From contig DAVZID010000018.1 in assembly GCA_052273485.1 (NCBI GenBank), forward strand, positions 1-51,299: DNA of 51,299 nucleotides. Reading direction: 5' to 3'. Source of the stretch: Anthropogastromicrobium sp052273485. GTDB lineage: Bacteria > Bacillota > Clostridia > Lachnospirales > Lachnospiraceae. The translations under genes were made by a program, and so were the position numbers. Shown here piece after piece: positions 42,685 through 51,299 of the stretch (its first letter is position 1; the number at the start of each line of letters is the position of its first letter). The notes beneath the pieces are model-generated. The model saw only the letters and a list, made by a program, of their open reading frames with translations. It was not told the DNA's origin and made no database searches.

Positions 42685-43551
42685 TTACTGCTTATCATAC
42701 GAATGTGCAACAATGTGCTTATGCGTATAAAGATGCTCGCTGCAATACTCGTAAGCGCCGTCGCATTTTGAACAATAGCGGAATTCCAAATCTGGAAACT
42801 CCTTATCTGTTCGTCCACAAACGGTACACTTATGCAGTGGCCTGCCGCTTTGTTCCCTCTGCCCCATTTTCTTGTAGAACTCTTTTCTTCGATGTACCTC
42901 TTTGGGGTTGATCCGCTGAAGATCTCTCGTGCCGAGGAAATAAAGGATAAAATTTATAAGTGAAAATACAATCATGATCAGCATCGCAAAACCAAGTGGC
43001 ATCCAGCCAGCGTAGTTTACAACCTGCATCAGATCATAGAGGTACATTACTGCACTCAAAAGCGCCATCCATTTTGCCTTGACCGGAATGATGAAAAACA
43101 GTAAAAACTGCACATCCGGGAAGGTCGCTGCCAACGCTAAAAATAAGGAATTACTCAGGTAAGAAATGCTAACCTGTGTGCCCATGTCCACACCAAGCAA
43201 AAAGTACACCAAAAATGCCGCAAGAATGGTTCCAAGCAGACCCGTAATGATGTACATGTCCATGCGGAACGATCCCCACACACGCTCAAGCGTCTGCGAA
43301 ATCGAATAATACAAAAATGCAAAAATCAAAAAGTTAACTGGACTTGTCGTGTATGGCACCATAACAAACGAAATGATTCGCCAGATCTGACCTTGAAGAA
43401 TCGCCCTCGTTGACCAGCATAGATAGCTTACGGATTGCGGATACATAATAGTTAACAGCAATCCTGCCGCGTTCAAAATAATGATGTAAAGCATCAAATT
43501 CGGAATGGCGTAGCGCCCAAATTTACGTTCCAATTTGTTTAAAAACTTCAT
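42685..43551 (-). CDS. Rhomboid-fold membrane protein with C-terminal zinc ribbon
   Basis: The 288-residue protein has six predicted helices with rhomboid-like layout (WRIISFVMVPYT, YYSISQTLERVWGSFRMDMYI, YLSNSLFLALAATFPD) and a cytoplasmic C-terminal zinc ribbon (CTVCGRTDKEFPD, YCSKCDGAYEYC). The GxSG serine motif and the partnering histidine are not visible; the corresponding helix reads SNSLFLALA. I therefore favour a non-proteolytic, derlin-like relative over an active protease. It is alone between pyk and the divergent activase gene. Confidence 0.75.
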   Translation of the reverse strand: MKFLNKLERKFGRYAIPNLMLYIIILNAAGLLLTIMYPQSVSYLCWSTRAILQGQIWRIISFVMVPYTTSPVNFLIFAFLYYSISQTLERVWGSFRMDMYIITGLLGTILAAFLVYFLLGVDMGTQVSISYLSNSLFLALAATFPDVQFLLFFIIPVKAKWMALLSAVMYLYDLMQVVNYAGWMPLGFAMLIMIVFSLINFILYFLGTRDLQRINPKEVHRRKEFYKKMGQREQSGRPLHKCTVCGRTDKEFPDLEFRYCSKCDGAYEYCSEHLYTHKHIVAHSYDKQ

Positions 43552-43685
43552 AGATTATCCTTTCTTGCCCGGCTTCCCCCCGGCCGGATAGTCTTTTTCC
43601 TTTTTCACACATACTTCTATTATAGTTTTCCCACGTTTGTTTGTCAAACTAAATATAAAATTACTCTTACATTTTTATTAGTACC

Positions 43686-43714
43686 TTGCTTTTTCCCGCG
43701 AAAACCGCTATAAT
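43686..43714 (+). promoter_or_regulatory. Promoter of the CoA-dehydratase activase gene
   Basis: TTGCTT (43686-43691) and TATAAT (43709-43714) are 17 bp apart, about 125 bp upstream of the ATG. The rest of the 289-bp gap shows no gene. Confidence 0.65.
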
Positions 43715-43840
43715 TCATCTGTATTTTGGGTTTTATCGCCTTATTTTCTATTTTACTATAGATTGACTATGGATTTTCCACAAAATAGTTTATCATTTTT
43801 TCGCAATGAGTATTCACGAAAGAACTTAAGGAGGGTTTGA

Positions 43841-46800
43841 ATGGGTACATCAACAAAAACATATAACAGACTTGGCATTGATATCGGTTCTACGACCGTC
43901 AAGGTTGCCATCCTTGACAGTGAAAACAACCTTTTATTCTCCGATTATCAGCGCCATTTTGCCAATATTCAGGAAACGCTCGCTGAGCTTTTGTCAAAGG
44001 CATATGATAAATTAGGTCCGATGGATCTAGCTTCTTCCATCACCGGTTCTGGTGGTTTGACGCTTGCAAAGCATTTGAACATTCCATTTGTACAGGAAGT
44101 TGTTGCTGTTGCCACGAGCTTAAAGGACTATGCACCGCAGACCGACGTTGCCATCGAGCTTGGTGGTGAGGATGCAAAGATTATTTACTTTACCGGCGGT
44201 GTGGATCAGCGTATGAACGGTATCTGTGCCGGTGGTACAGGTTCCTTCATCGACCAGATGGCGTCTCTTTTACAGACCGATGCCTCCGGCTTAAATGAGC
44301 TTGCAAAAAATTATCATGAAATCTATCCGATCGCGGCACGCTGCGGTGTATTCGCGAAGACCGACATTCAGCCGTTAATCAATGAGGGAGCCGCAAAGGA
44401 AGACCTTGCAGCCTCTATTTTCCAGGCGGTTGTCAACCAGACGATCTCTGGTCTTGCCTGTGGTAAGCCGATCCGTGGAAACGTTGCATTCCTCGGTGGT
44501 CCGCTTCACTTCTTAGACCAGTTAAAAGAGGCATTTATCCGCACACTTCATCTGACCGATGAGCACATCATTGCACCAGAGCATTCTCATTTGTTCGCTG
44601 CCATCGGTGCTGCCATGAATGTAAAGGCAGACACCACAGTTACACCGATCACCCAGATGATTGACCGCCTGACAAAGGGCATCAAAATGAACTTTGAGAT
44701 CAAGCGTATGGAGCCACTGTTCGCATCCGAAAAGGAATATGAGGCTTTCACCGAGCGCCACAAGCAGCACACCGTAAAGAAGGGCAATCTTCGCGATTAC
44801 CATGGCAAATGCTTCTTCGGTGTAGATGCCGGTTCCACCACGACAAAGGTTGCCCTCGTCGCTGAGGATGGTTCTCTTTTGTATTCCTTCTATAGCAATA
44901 ACAACGGAAGCCCACTCTCTACAACCGTGCGCGCGATCCGTGAAATCTATGATCAGATGCCGGAGGATGTAGAGATCGCTTACGGATGTTCCACCGGATA
45001 CGGTGAGGCACTGATTAAGGCCGCTTTACAGCTTGATATGGGCGAGGTTGAGACCGTTGCTCACTACTATGCAGCATCCTTCTTCCAGCCGGATGTCGAC
45101 TGTATCCTCGATATCGGCGGACAGGATATGAAGTGCATCAAGATCAAGAATCACACCGTTGACAGTGTTCAGTTAAATGAGGCATGTTCTTCTGGCTGCG
45201 GTTCCTTCATTGAGACCTTCGCTAAGTCCTTAAATTATACGGTTGTCGATTTCGCAAAGGCTGCACTGTTTGCCAAGAACCCGACCGACCTTGGAACACG
45301 CTGTACCGTATTTATGAACTCAAACGTAAAACAGGCACAAAAAGAAGGCGCTACCGTTGCTGATATCTCCGCCGGACTTGCCTACTCTGTTATCAAAAAT
45401 GCCCTGTTTAAGGTTATCAAGATCAACGATGCTTCCGACCTCGGAAAGCATGTCGTTGTGCAGGGTGGTACCTTCTACAATGATGCGGTTCTTCGAAGCT
45501 TTGAAAAGATCGCTGGCTGCGAGGCTGTCCGTCCGGATATTGCCGGAATCATGGGCGCCTTCGGTGCTGCGCTTGTCGCAAGAGAATATTATCAGACACA
45601 CAAAAATCCAAAGACAACAATGCTGTCAATGAACGATATTTTGTCTTTGAAATACACGACACGCTTGACACGCTGTCAGGGCTGTACGAACCACTGTCTG
45701 CTGACAATCAATCGCTTCAGCAACGGCAGTCATTACATATTCGGAAACCGCTGTGAGCGCGGTCTGGGCAAGGAAAAGAATAAGGAAAACATTCCGAACC
45801 TGTTTGACTATAAGTATCACCGTATTTTCGACTATGAGCCACTTGAGGAAAAGGATGCAAAGCGCGGTACTGTCGGCATTGCCCGCGTCTTAAATATGTA
45901 TGAAAATTTCCCACTGTGGGCCGTTTTCTTTAAGAAGCTTGGCTATCGCGTGGTACTCTCTCCAGATTCCAACCGTTCGATCTATGAAATGGGTATCGAA
46001 TCCATCCCAAGTGAGTCTGAATGCTACCCGGCAAAGCTTGCACACGGTCATGTGACTTGGCTGCTTCGCAACAACGTGCACTTTATCTTCTATCCATGTA
46101 TTCCGTATGAGCGCGTAGAGTTTGAGGATGCCCAGAACCACTACAACTGCCCGATCGTTACCTCCTATGCGGAGAACATCAAAAATAATGTTGAGGAGCT
46201 TCGAAATCCAGATGTTGTCTTCATGAATCCATTCCTTGCTTTAACCAGTGAGGAAATCATGACAAAGCGTCTCGTTGAAGAGTTTGGAAAGATGGGCATC
46301 CCGGAGGATGAAATTTGCGAGGCTGCTCACGCCGGCTGGGTGGAGATGCAAAATTGCCGCAAGGACATCCAGAAGAAGGGTGAGGAGACACTAGAATACT
46401 TAAAGCAGACCGGAAAGCGCGGTATCGTGCTCGCAGGTCGTCCATACCATGTAGACCCAGAGATCAACCACGGCATTCCGGAGCTGATCACCTCCTACGG
46501 CATCGCTGTTTTGACTGAGGATTCCATCTCCCATCTGGCAAAGATGGATGGTCGTCTGATCGTTCTGAATCAGTGGATGTACCACTCCAGACTGTACGCT
46601 GCTGCACAGTTTGTCCGCACACAGGACAACCTTGATCTGATTCAGTTAAACTCCTTCGGCTGTGGTCTTGACGCGGTAACAACCGATCAGGTAAACGATA
46701 TTTTAACTGGTTCTGGCAAGATTTACACCGTCCTTAAGATTGATGAAGTGAACAACCTCGGTGCAGCCCGCATCCGTATCCGTTCTTTGCTCTCTGCAAT

Positions 46801-48103
46801 CCGTGTTCGTGAGCAGAAACACATCGAGCGCCATGTGGTTTCCTCTGCCTATAACCGTGTACTCTTCACAAAAGAAATGAAGAAGAATTACACAATTCTT
46901 TGTCCGCAGATGAGCCCGATTCATTTTGATTTGCTCGAGACAGCCATCAAGAGTTCCGGCTACAACGTTGAAATCCTCAAGGAGAGCCGTACCGCTGTCG
47001 ATGTCGGTTTGAAATATGTAAACAATGACGCTTGCTATCCGTCTTTAATCGTTGTTGGTCAGATCATGGATGCGCTGCTGTCCGGCCGCTATGACCTCGA
47101 TCATGTTGCGATCTTTATGACGCAGACGGGCGGTGGCTGCCGTGCAAGTAACTACGTTGGATTTATCCGCCGTGCACTTGAGAAAGCAGGAATGGCACAG
47201 GTTCCGGTTATCTCCCTGAACCTAAGCAAGCTTGAGGCAAATCCAGGTATGACCTACACCCCTGCACTTGCGATCCGTGCGGTACAGGCTGTTATCTACG
47301 GCGATATCTTCATGCGAACCGTTTACCGTATGCGCCCGTATGAGAAGGTTCCGGGTTCTGTCAATGCGATGCATGAAAAATGGAAGCGCATCTGCAACAA
47401 CGACTTGAAGCGTACACCGAGCATGACACGATTCAACCGCATTATTAAGGATATGATTCGTGACTTCGACAACATTCCGATCTACGAGGATAAGGTCATT
47501 CCGAGAGTTGGAATCGTCGGCGAAATCTTAGTTAAGTTCCTTCCACAGGCAAATAACCACCTCGTTGAGTTACTTGAGCGCGAAGGCGCGGAGGCTGTTA
47601 TGCCAGATATGCTTGACTTCTTCTTATATTGCTTCTACAACAGCAATTTCAAGGCAGAAAAGCTTGGTACCAGCAGCGCAACCGCAAAAATGTGCAATGT
47701 CGGCATCACCGCACTCGAGTACATGAGAAAGGCTGCTCGCAAGGCATTCTCCCAGAGCAAGCACTTTACACCGCCTGCTGATATTCACGATCTTGCAAAG
47801 TATGCTGATCCGCTCGTTTCCCTTGGAAATCAGACTGGTGAGGGATGGTTCCTTACCGGCGAGATCATGGAGCTCATCAACAGTGGTGTCAACAATGTTG
47901 TCTGCACACAGCCATTTGGCTGCCTGCCAAACCACATCGTCGGCAAGGGTGTTATCAAGGAGATTCGCCATCAGCATCCAGAGGCCAATATCATCGCCGT
48001 TGATTACGATCCAGGTGCTTCTGAGGTAAATCAGCTCAACCGTATCAAGCTGATGCTTGCAACTGCACAGAGCAATCTTGATAACGATCAAAAGAAGAAA
48101 TAA
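43841..48103 (+). CDS. Giant 2-hydroxyacyl-CoA dehydratase activase-type protein (BadF/BadG, DUF2229, HgdB-like)
   Basis: The 1420-residue protein contains two ASKHA ATPase domains of the BadF/BadG/HgdC activase family: GIDIGSTT at 12-19 with GAGGTG-type CAGGTGSFIDQ, and GVDAGSTT near 327 with ACSSGCGSFIETF. A cysteine segment near 612 (TRCQGCTNHC), a DUF2229 region and a C-terminal HgdB-like half follow (QTGGGCRASNYVGFIRRAL, TQPFGCLPNHIVGKG). Activases use ATP and a bridging 4Fe-4S cluster to inject an electron into radical dehydratases, but this fused class stands apart and its substrate is unknown. AAGGAGG precedes the ATG by seven bases. No separate dehydratase genes (hgdA/hgdB) flank it. 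Confidence 0.9.
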   Translation: MGTSTKTYNRLGIDIGSTTVKVAILDSENNLLFSDYQRHFANIQETLAELLSKAYDKLGPMDLASSITGSGGLTLAKHLNIPFVQEVVAVATSLKDYAPQTDVAIELGGEDAKIIYFTGGVDQRMNGICAGGTGSFIDQMASLLQTDASGLNELAKNYHEIYPIAARCGVFAKTDIQPLINEGAAKEDLAASIFQAVVNQTISGLACGKPIRGNVAFLGGPLHFLDQLKEAFIRTLHLTDEHIIAPEHSHLFAAIGAAMNVKADTTVTPITQMIDRLTKGIKMNFEIKRMEPLFASEKEYEAFTERHKQHTVKKGNLRDYHGKCFFGVDAGSTTTKVALVAEDGSLLYSFYSNNNGSPLSTTVRAIREIYDQMPEDVEIAYGCSTGYGEALIKAALQLDMGEVETVAHYYAASFFQPDVDCILDIGGQDMKCIKIKNHTVDSVQLNEACSSGCGSFIETFAKSLNYTVVDFAKAALFAKNPTDLGTRCTVFMNSNVKQAQKEGATVADISAGLAYSVIKNALFKVIKINDASDLGKHVVVQGGTFYNDAVLRSFEKIAGCEAVRPDIAGIMGAFGAALVAREYYQTHKNPKTTMLSMNDILSLKYTTRLTRCQGCTNHCLLTINRFSNGSHYIFGNRCERGLGKEKNKENIPNLFDYKYHRIFDYEPLEEKDAKRGTVGIARVLNMYENFPLWAVFFKKLGYRVVLSPDSNRSIYEMGIESIPSESECYPAKLAHGHVTWLLRNNVHFIFYPCIPYERVEFEDAQNHYNCPIVTSYAENIKNNVEELRNPDVVFMNPFLALTSEEIMTKRLVEEFGKMGIPEDEICEAAHAGWVEMQNCRKDIQKKGEETLEYLKQTGKRGIVLAGRPYHVDPEINHGIPELITSYGIAVLTEDSISHLAKMDGRLIVLNQWMYHSRLYAAAQFVRTQDNLDLIQLNSFGCGLDAVTTDQVNDILTGSGKIYTVLKIDEVNNLGAARIRIRSLLSAIRVREQKHIERHVVSSAYNRVLFTKEMKKNYTILCPQMSPIHFDLLETAIKSSGYNVEILKESRTAVDVGLKYVNNDACYPSLIVVGQIMDALLSGRYDLDHVAIFMTQTGGGCRASNYVGFIRRALEKAGMAQVPVISLNLSKLEANPGMTYTPALAIRAVQAVIYGDIFMRTVYRMRPYEKVPGSVNAMHEKWKRICNNDLKRTPSMTRFNRIIKDMIRDFDNIPIYEDKVIPRVGIVGEILVKFLPQANNHLVELLEREGAEAVMPDMLDFFLYCFYNSNFKAEKLGTSSATAKMCNVGITALEYMRKAARKAFSQSKHFTPPADIHDLAKYADPLVSLGNQTGEGWFLTGEIMELINSGVNNVVCTQPFGCLPNHIVGKGVIKEIRHQHPEANIIAVDYDPGASEVNQLNRIKLMLATAQSNLDNDQKKK

Positions 48104-48108
48104 TAAAC

Positions 48109-48143
48109 AATCAGGTCAGTTCCATTTATAGGAGCTGACCTGA
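48109..48143 (+). other. Intercistronic hairpin before truA
   Basis: ATCAGGTCAG and CTGACCTGAT form a perfect 10-bp stem in the 61-bp gap between the activase and truA. It has no T-tail on the rightward transcript, so mRNA protection or processing is more likely than termination. Confidence 0.5.
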
Positions 48144-48164
48144 TGCAAAATAGGAGTAATTTTC

Positions 48165-48908
48165 ATGAATAATTATCGTTTTACCATCAGCTACGATGGA
48201 AGCCGCTACAGCGGTTGGGAACACCAAAAGCACACCGATGACACGATTCAGGGCAAGATTGAAACGGTTCTTGCCAAAATGTGCGACGTTGACACCGTAA
48301 AGCTTGTCGGTGCAGGACGTACCGATGCTGGTGTACACGCAAAGGCTATGACAGCTAATGCACTTCTTGACACAACACTTCCTGTACGAGAAATTCGTGA
48401 CTATATGAATCGCTACCTTCCGGATGACATTGTTATCTTGGAGGTCTCTGAAGCTTCACAGCGTTTTCACAGCCGTTACAATGCCACTGGAAAAACATAT
48501 TGCTATACCTGCTATGTTGGACAGACAAAACCTGTCTTTGACCGCCGCTACGTTACAAGATTAGAGGGAATGCCAGATATTGCTGCTATGAATCAAGCTG
48601 CTGTTTATCTGACTGGCATGCACGATTTTGCCAGCTTCTGCGGTAATCCAAAAATGAACAAAAGCACTGTCCGCACAGTTGATTCAATCCGTATCCAGCA
48701 AAAAGGTGATTACCTGACACTCTCCTTCCACGGAGATGGTTTCCTACAGCATATGGTTCGTATCATGACTGGCACATTGCTTGAAGTTGGTTTTCACCGA
48801 ATGCAGCCAGATGATGTCCTGACGATCCTTCAGGGCAAAAAAAGAAGCCTTGCAGGGCCTACCGCTCCGGCACAGGGACTTTGCTTAATCGAGGTCGACT
48901 ATAACTAA
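48165..48908 (+). CDS. truA: tRNA pseudouridine(38-40) synthase
   Basis: The 247-residue enzyme isomerises uridines 38-40 in the anticodon arm. The catalytic aspartate is D54 in GAGRTDAGVHA; FHSRYNATGKTYCY and FLQHMVRIMTGTLLEVG are conserved blocks. The start follows TAGGAG. It is likely co-transcribed with the activase. Confidence 0.97.
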   Translation: MNNYRFTISYDGSRYSGWEHQKHTDDTIQGKIETVLAKMCDVDTVKLVGAGRTDAGVHAKAMTANALLDTTLPVREIRDYMNRYLPDDIVILEVSEASQRFHSRYNATGKTYCYTCYVGQTKPVFDRRYVTRLEGMPDIAAMNQAAVYLTGMHDFASFCGNPKMNKSTVRTVDSIRIQQKGDYLTLSFHGDGFLQHMVRIMTGTLLEVGFHRMQPDDVLTILQGKKRSLAGPTAPAQGLCLIEVDYN

Positions 48909-48943
48909 TTCTTTGATGAATTCTTCCCAGAAGTTTCACGAAC

Positions 48944-48976
48944 GCCCACTCGGTGAAGTGACTTTATCGACAGGGC
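48944..48976 (+). repeat. Second copy of the 33-bp hairpin repeat
   Basis: It matches 27636-27668 at 30 of 33 bases, beginning GCCCACTCGGTGAAGTGAC. The ends GCCC/GGGC and inner TCG/CGA can pair. A 41-codon frame from the ATG at 48916 crosses it (PLGEVTLSTG in both copies), but its ribosome site is poor. Confidence 0.7.
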
Positions 48977-48985
48977 TTATTCAAG

Positions 48986-49028
48986 TACAAAAGCGCTTCC
49001 AGCCTAATTGGTTGGAAGCGCTTTTGTA
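48986..49028. terminator. Bidirectional terminator between truA and rhaM
   Basis: A perfect 16-bp stem, TACAAAAGCGCTTCCA with its complement, has T- and A-runs at both feet and an 11-nt loop, serving the convergent truA and rhaM transcripts. Confidence 0.9.
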
Positions 49029-49048
49029 TGTAAAAATTGCGTAATGAT

Positions 49049-49360
49049 TTAATCTAAGTGGAATACGGTCTTTAAATCGATGGATACTGGGCTATTATCT
49101 GGATTAGTCTCCATGATATCTGCCATGAAATCCCACCACTTGCGGTTGATTGCGGTATCAGCACCCTTTGCCCACAGCTTTTCGTCCTCGATCTCAATGT
49201 ATCCGAACAGAGTCAGAGTCTCACGATCTAAGAAGATGGTGTAATTCTTTCCGCCATGCTCGTGAATCATATCCTTCATCTCCGGCCACAGCTGGTTGTG
49301 TCTCTTCTCGTACTCTGCCTCCATACCTGGGTACAGCTTCATCTTAAATCCTTTAATCAT
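49049..49360 (-). CDS. rhaM: L-rhamnose mutarotase
   Basis: The 103-residue protein (KMKLYPGMEAEYEKRHNQLWPEM, NYTIFLDRETLTLFGYIEIED, NRKWWDFMADIM) interconverts alpha- and beta-L-rhamnose, feeding rhamnose catabolism. The tyrosine, histidine and paired tryptophans of the family are present. It stands alone, far from other rha genes, but fits the rhamnose released by the GH112/GH105 pathway at 3287-6599. The upstream 230 bp contain a dyad at 49513-49540 (TAATGAT/ATCATTA), a possible operator. Confidence 0.95.
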   Translation of the reverse strand: MIKGFKMKLYPGMEAEYEKRHNQLWPEMKDMIHEHGGKNYTIFLDRETLTLFGYIEIEDEKLWAKGADTAINRKWWDFMADIMETNPDNSPVSIDLKTVFHLD

Positions 49361-49591
49361 TTTTCTGCCATCCTTTCAAATTTTTTCCGTCTTGTCCTGT
49401 GAACAATAACGTTCGGACGCTTCTTCTTTTTAAAGAAATTTCACGGATCATTTTTCAAGTTTATTGTACTCCATCTATCATAATTATGCAAGAGCACAAC
49501 ACGTCAGAAATGTAATGATATTGTGCAATAGTAATCATTATTCAGTTTTTGTTTTGTGTTTCTTATGCTTTTCTTATACTTTTTCGCGTTA

Positions 49592-50986
49592 TCAGTCGTT
49601 GTCGACAATTTTGACAACCCATTTTCCACGCTTTACCAGAATATAACCGATCACAACCTTGATCAGATCCGCACCTGTACAACATACATAGAGTGCGCGC
49701 ACCGGCATATCCGTGAAACGAGAAAGAATCATGGCAAGCGGAATGGAAACGATCCACACAAAACCTGCATCAAAGAAGAAGGTGATCAATGTCTTACCGC
49801 CAGAACGAAGTGTAAAATATGCTGAATGCAAAAATGCATTGAATGGCATCATAAACGCAGAGAACACGATAAAGAAGGTCGCAAGCTCTTTTACCTCATT
49901 GGTTGTGTTGTACAACTGTGGAAACAGCGGTGCAACAATCGCCATAATCGTTCCAATTACCAGACAACTTGCTACCGAAGCAAAGATTAGCTTTGTATCG
50001 GTCTCTCTTGCCTGCTCAAGCTTTCCTGCACCAAGAAGCTGACCTACGATGATCGCAAGTGCACTTCCCATCGCAATAAACACGACATTAAACAAGTTTG
50101 TGATTGTAGAGGAAATATTCGTTCCCGCTACGGCTGCCAGTCCTCTTGTCGAATAGCACTGATTTAAAATGGCAATACCAAATGCCCAAAGTGCCTCATT
50201 TAAGATTAGTGGAAGACCTTTCACTGCAATCTGCTGTGTTAATGCTGCTGGAATCTTCAATGTGCGATACACACCCTTAATATATGGAACTTTCTCCGTG
50301 TGCGTGTGAGACCAGATTGCGATAACACAAGCCTCTACATAACGAGACAATACCGTTGCAATTGCAGCACCTTCTACGCCTAATTTTGGAAATCCAAAGT
50401 TTCCATAGATAAGAAGGAAATTGAAAATCAAATTGACAAACACGGCGGTGACACCAGCAACCATCGGAACAACGGTCTCTCCTGTCTCTCGAAGCGTTCC
50501 TGAGTAGACCTGACTAAGCGCAAATGGAAGCAATCCTAGCAAAATCCAATGCAAGTATTTCTCGCCATACCGTAATGTCTGCTCGATATTACCAGACTCA
50601 CCACCCTCATGGAGAAATAGAGAAATCAGCTGTGGCCCTGCTAGCGCCATTACCACAATGCCAATTACAGAAAATGCAATGCTGATGAGGAATTTAAAGC
50701 GAAACGTGTTGCGCACACCCTCATGATCGCCATGTCCAAAAAACTGTGCAGTAAAAATCCCAGCACCAGACACTGCACCAAAAATACACAGATTAAAAAC
50801 AAAGATTAACTGATTGACGATTGCAACACCTGACATTTGCTCTGTTCCGATGCGGCCGACCATCAAATTGTCGAGCATACTGACAAAATTGGTAATTCCG
50901 TTCTGAATAATGATCGGAACAACAATTCCGAGCAGCATTCGGTAGAAATGTCGGTCGCCGATGTAGCGCCGTAGCTTCTGTTTCAT
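49592..50986 (-). CDS. MATE-family efflux transporter
   Basis: The 464-residue protein has twelve predicted membrane helices in two similar halves. Its start (MLLGIVVPIIIQNGITNFVSMLDNLMVGRIG, near residues 17-47) and the later ALPLILNEALW-like segment (VKGLPLILNEALWAFG) mark the two MatE domains. Such proteins export drugs or metabolites using sodium or proton gradients; substrate unknown. It lies downstream of the tRNA-Gly terminator. Confidence 0.92.
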   Translation of the reverse strand: MKQKLRRYIGDRHFYRMLLGIVVPIIIQNGITNFVSMLDNLMVGRIGTEQMSGVAIVNQLIFVFNLCIFGAVSGAGIFTAQFFGHGDHEGVRNTFRFKFLISIAFSVIGIVVMALAGPQLISLFLHEGGESGNIEQTLRYGEKYLHWILLGLLPFALSQVYSGTLRETGETVVPMVAGVTAVFVNLIFNFLLIYGNFGFPKLGVEGAAIATVLSRYVEACVIAIWSHTHTEKVPYIKGVYRTLKIPAALTQQIAVKGLPLILNEALWAFGIAILNQCYSTRGLAAVAGTNISSTITNLFNVVFIAMGSALAIIVGQLLGAGKLEQARETDTKLIFASVASCLVIGTIMAIVAPLFPQLYNTTNEVKELATFFIVFSAFMMPFNAFLHSAYFTLRSGGKTLITFFFDAGFVWIVSIPLAMILSRFTDMPVRALYVCCTGADLIKVVIGYILVKRGKWVVKIVDND

Positions 50987-51072
50987 AATGATTCCTCCCT
51001 TTTATCTGTAAATTTAGTGAAAGGCACATCGACGTTTTTTCGTAAAACTTTTGTCTTCGTGCCATTGGATAT

Positions 51073-51106
51073 AAAAAAAGCCTCCTGAACTATTATCAGG
51101 AGGTTT
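51073..51106 (-). terminator. Terminator of the rRNA/tRNA transcript
   Basis: The stem CCTCCTGA/TCAGGAGG is followed leftward by CTTTTTTTAT, immediately after tRNA-Gly. Confidence 0.88.
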
Positions 51107-51110
51107 TAGA

Positions 51111-51182
51111 AGCGCGAGACGGGATTCGAACCCGCGACCCTCGCCTTGGCAAGGCGATACTCCACCACTGAGCCACTCGCGC
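51111..51182 (-). tRNA. tRNA-Gly (GCC)
   Basis: Read leftward, the acceptor arms GCGCGAG/CTCGCGC, D arm, anticodon loop TTGCCAA (anticodon GCC) and T arm GGGTTCGAATCCC all pair. The 3' CCA is not encoded. It follows the 23S rRNA gene directly. Confidence 0.97.
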
Positions 51183-51261
51183 ATAATTTATTGTACCCTA
51201 AAAACTGCACACAAACTTTTCATCTCAAACCTAATTACCATTTCTCCTACCCTGACCTTTT

Positions 51262-51299
51262 TGGTCAAGCCCTCGACCGATTAGTAGCAGTCAGCTCCA
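51262..51299 (-). rRNA. 23S rRNA, 3' end only
   Basis: Read leftward from the window edge, the sequence TGACTGCTACTAATCGGTCG and following GAGGGCTTGACC is the conserved 3' terminus of 23S rRNA. The rest of the leftward rrn operon lies beyond the right edge. The 79 bp between it and tRNA-Gly contain no 5S rRNA. Confidence 0.92.

Noticed and set aside
49405..49420. GAAC...GTTC dyad upstream of rhaM as an SOS box
   Set aside because: The spacing is six bases and not the four of the Firmicute LexA box.

Overview
The window looks like a chromosome segment of a low-to-moderate-GC, spore-forming anaerobic Firmicute, most probably a gut Lachnospiraceae (Clostridia). The basis is the set and order of housekeeping genes (rpmE-yqhQ-prmC-prfA; rex, nnr, alr, mazF; pyrBI; recA-recX-rny), DUF4364 and SpoIID-like proteins, a clostridial-type giant 2-hydroxyacyl-CoA dehydratase activase, an asparagine/arginine/aspartate-rich Rho insertion and pectin-sugar genes. 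No genus can be named from sequence reading alone.

Layout. 1-3140 is accessory DNA: two small unknown genes, a CRISPR array of six perfect and one degenerate 37-nt repeats with no cas gene in view, a GC-rich structured stretch that may encode a small RNA with a 9-nt anti-repeat, and a leftward AAA-ATPase/PD-(D/E)XK gene. 3140-6950 is a rhamnogalacturonan-I sugar operon (GH112 phosphorylase, GH105 hydrolase), followed by luxS. 7580-18240 is a leftward housekeeping run: yebC, mazF, alr, nnr, rex, a catalytically altered methylglyoxal-synthase homologue, prfA, prmC, yqhQ, rpmE, DUF4364 and a radical SAM gene. rho diverges rightward with a long disordered insertion.

20840-26800 holds aroD-icd, a SpoIID-family gene, a probable 6S RNA and a D,D-carboxypeptidase with an acidic tail. 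26875-28670 is a scar: a subtilase lacking its N-terminus and a large serine recombinase lacking its C-terminus abut a roughly 175-bp repeat element, part of which recurs after truA. 28795-36020 has a P-type ATPase, pyrBI (rightward), two COG0523 GTPases (one very histidine-rich) and a membrane protein. 36170-43550 is rny, recX-recA (with a LexA box), lysA, pyk and a rhomboid-like protein. 43840-48910 is the 1420-residue activase and truA. The right edge has rhaM, a MATE exporter, tRNA-Gly(GCC) and the 3' end of a leftward 23S rRNA.

The most unusual signals are the CRISPR array with its possible tracrRNA-like partner and 24-bp palindrome, the promoter module duplicated at both accessory genes, the methylglyoxal-synthase homologue without its catalytic aspartates, the terminator-like hairpin inside the start of recX, the Rho disordered insertion, and two families of repeated intergenic hairpins.
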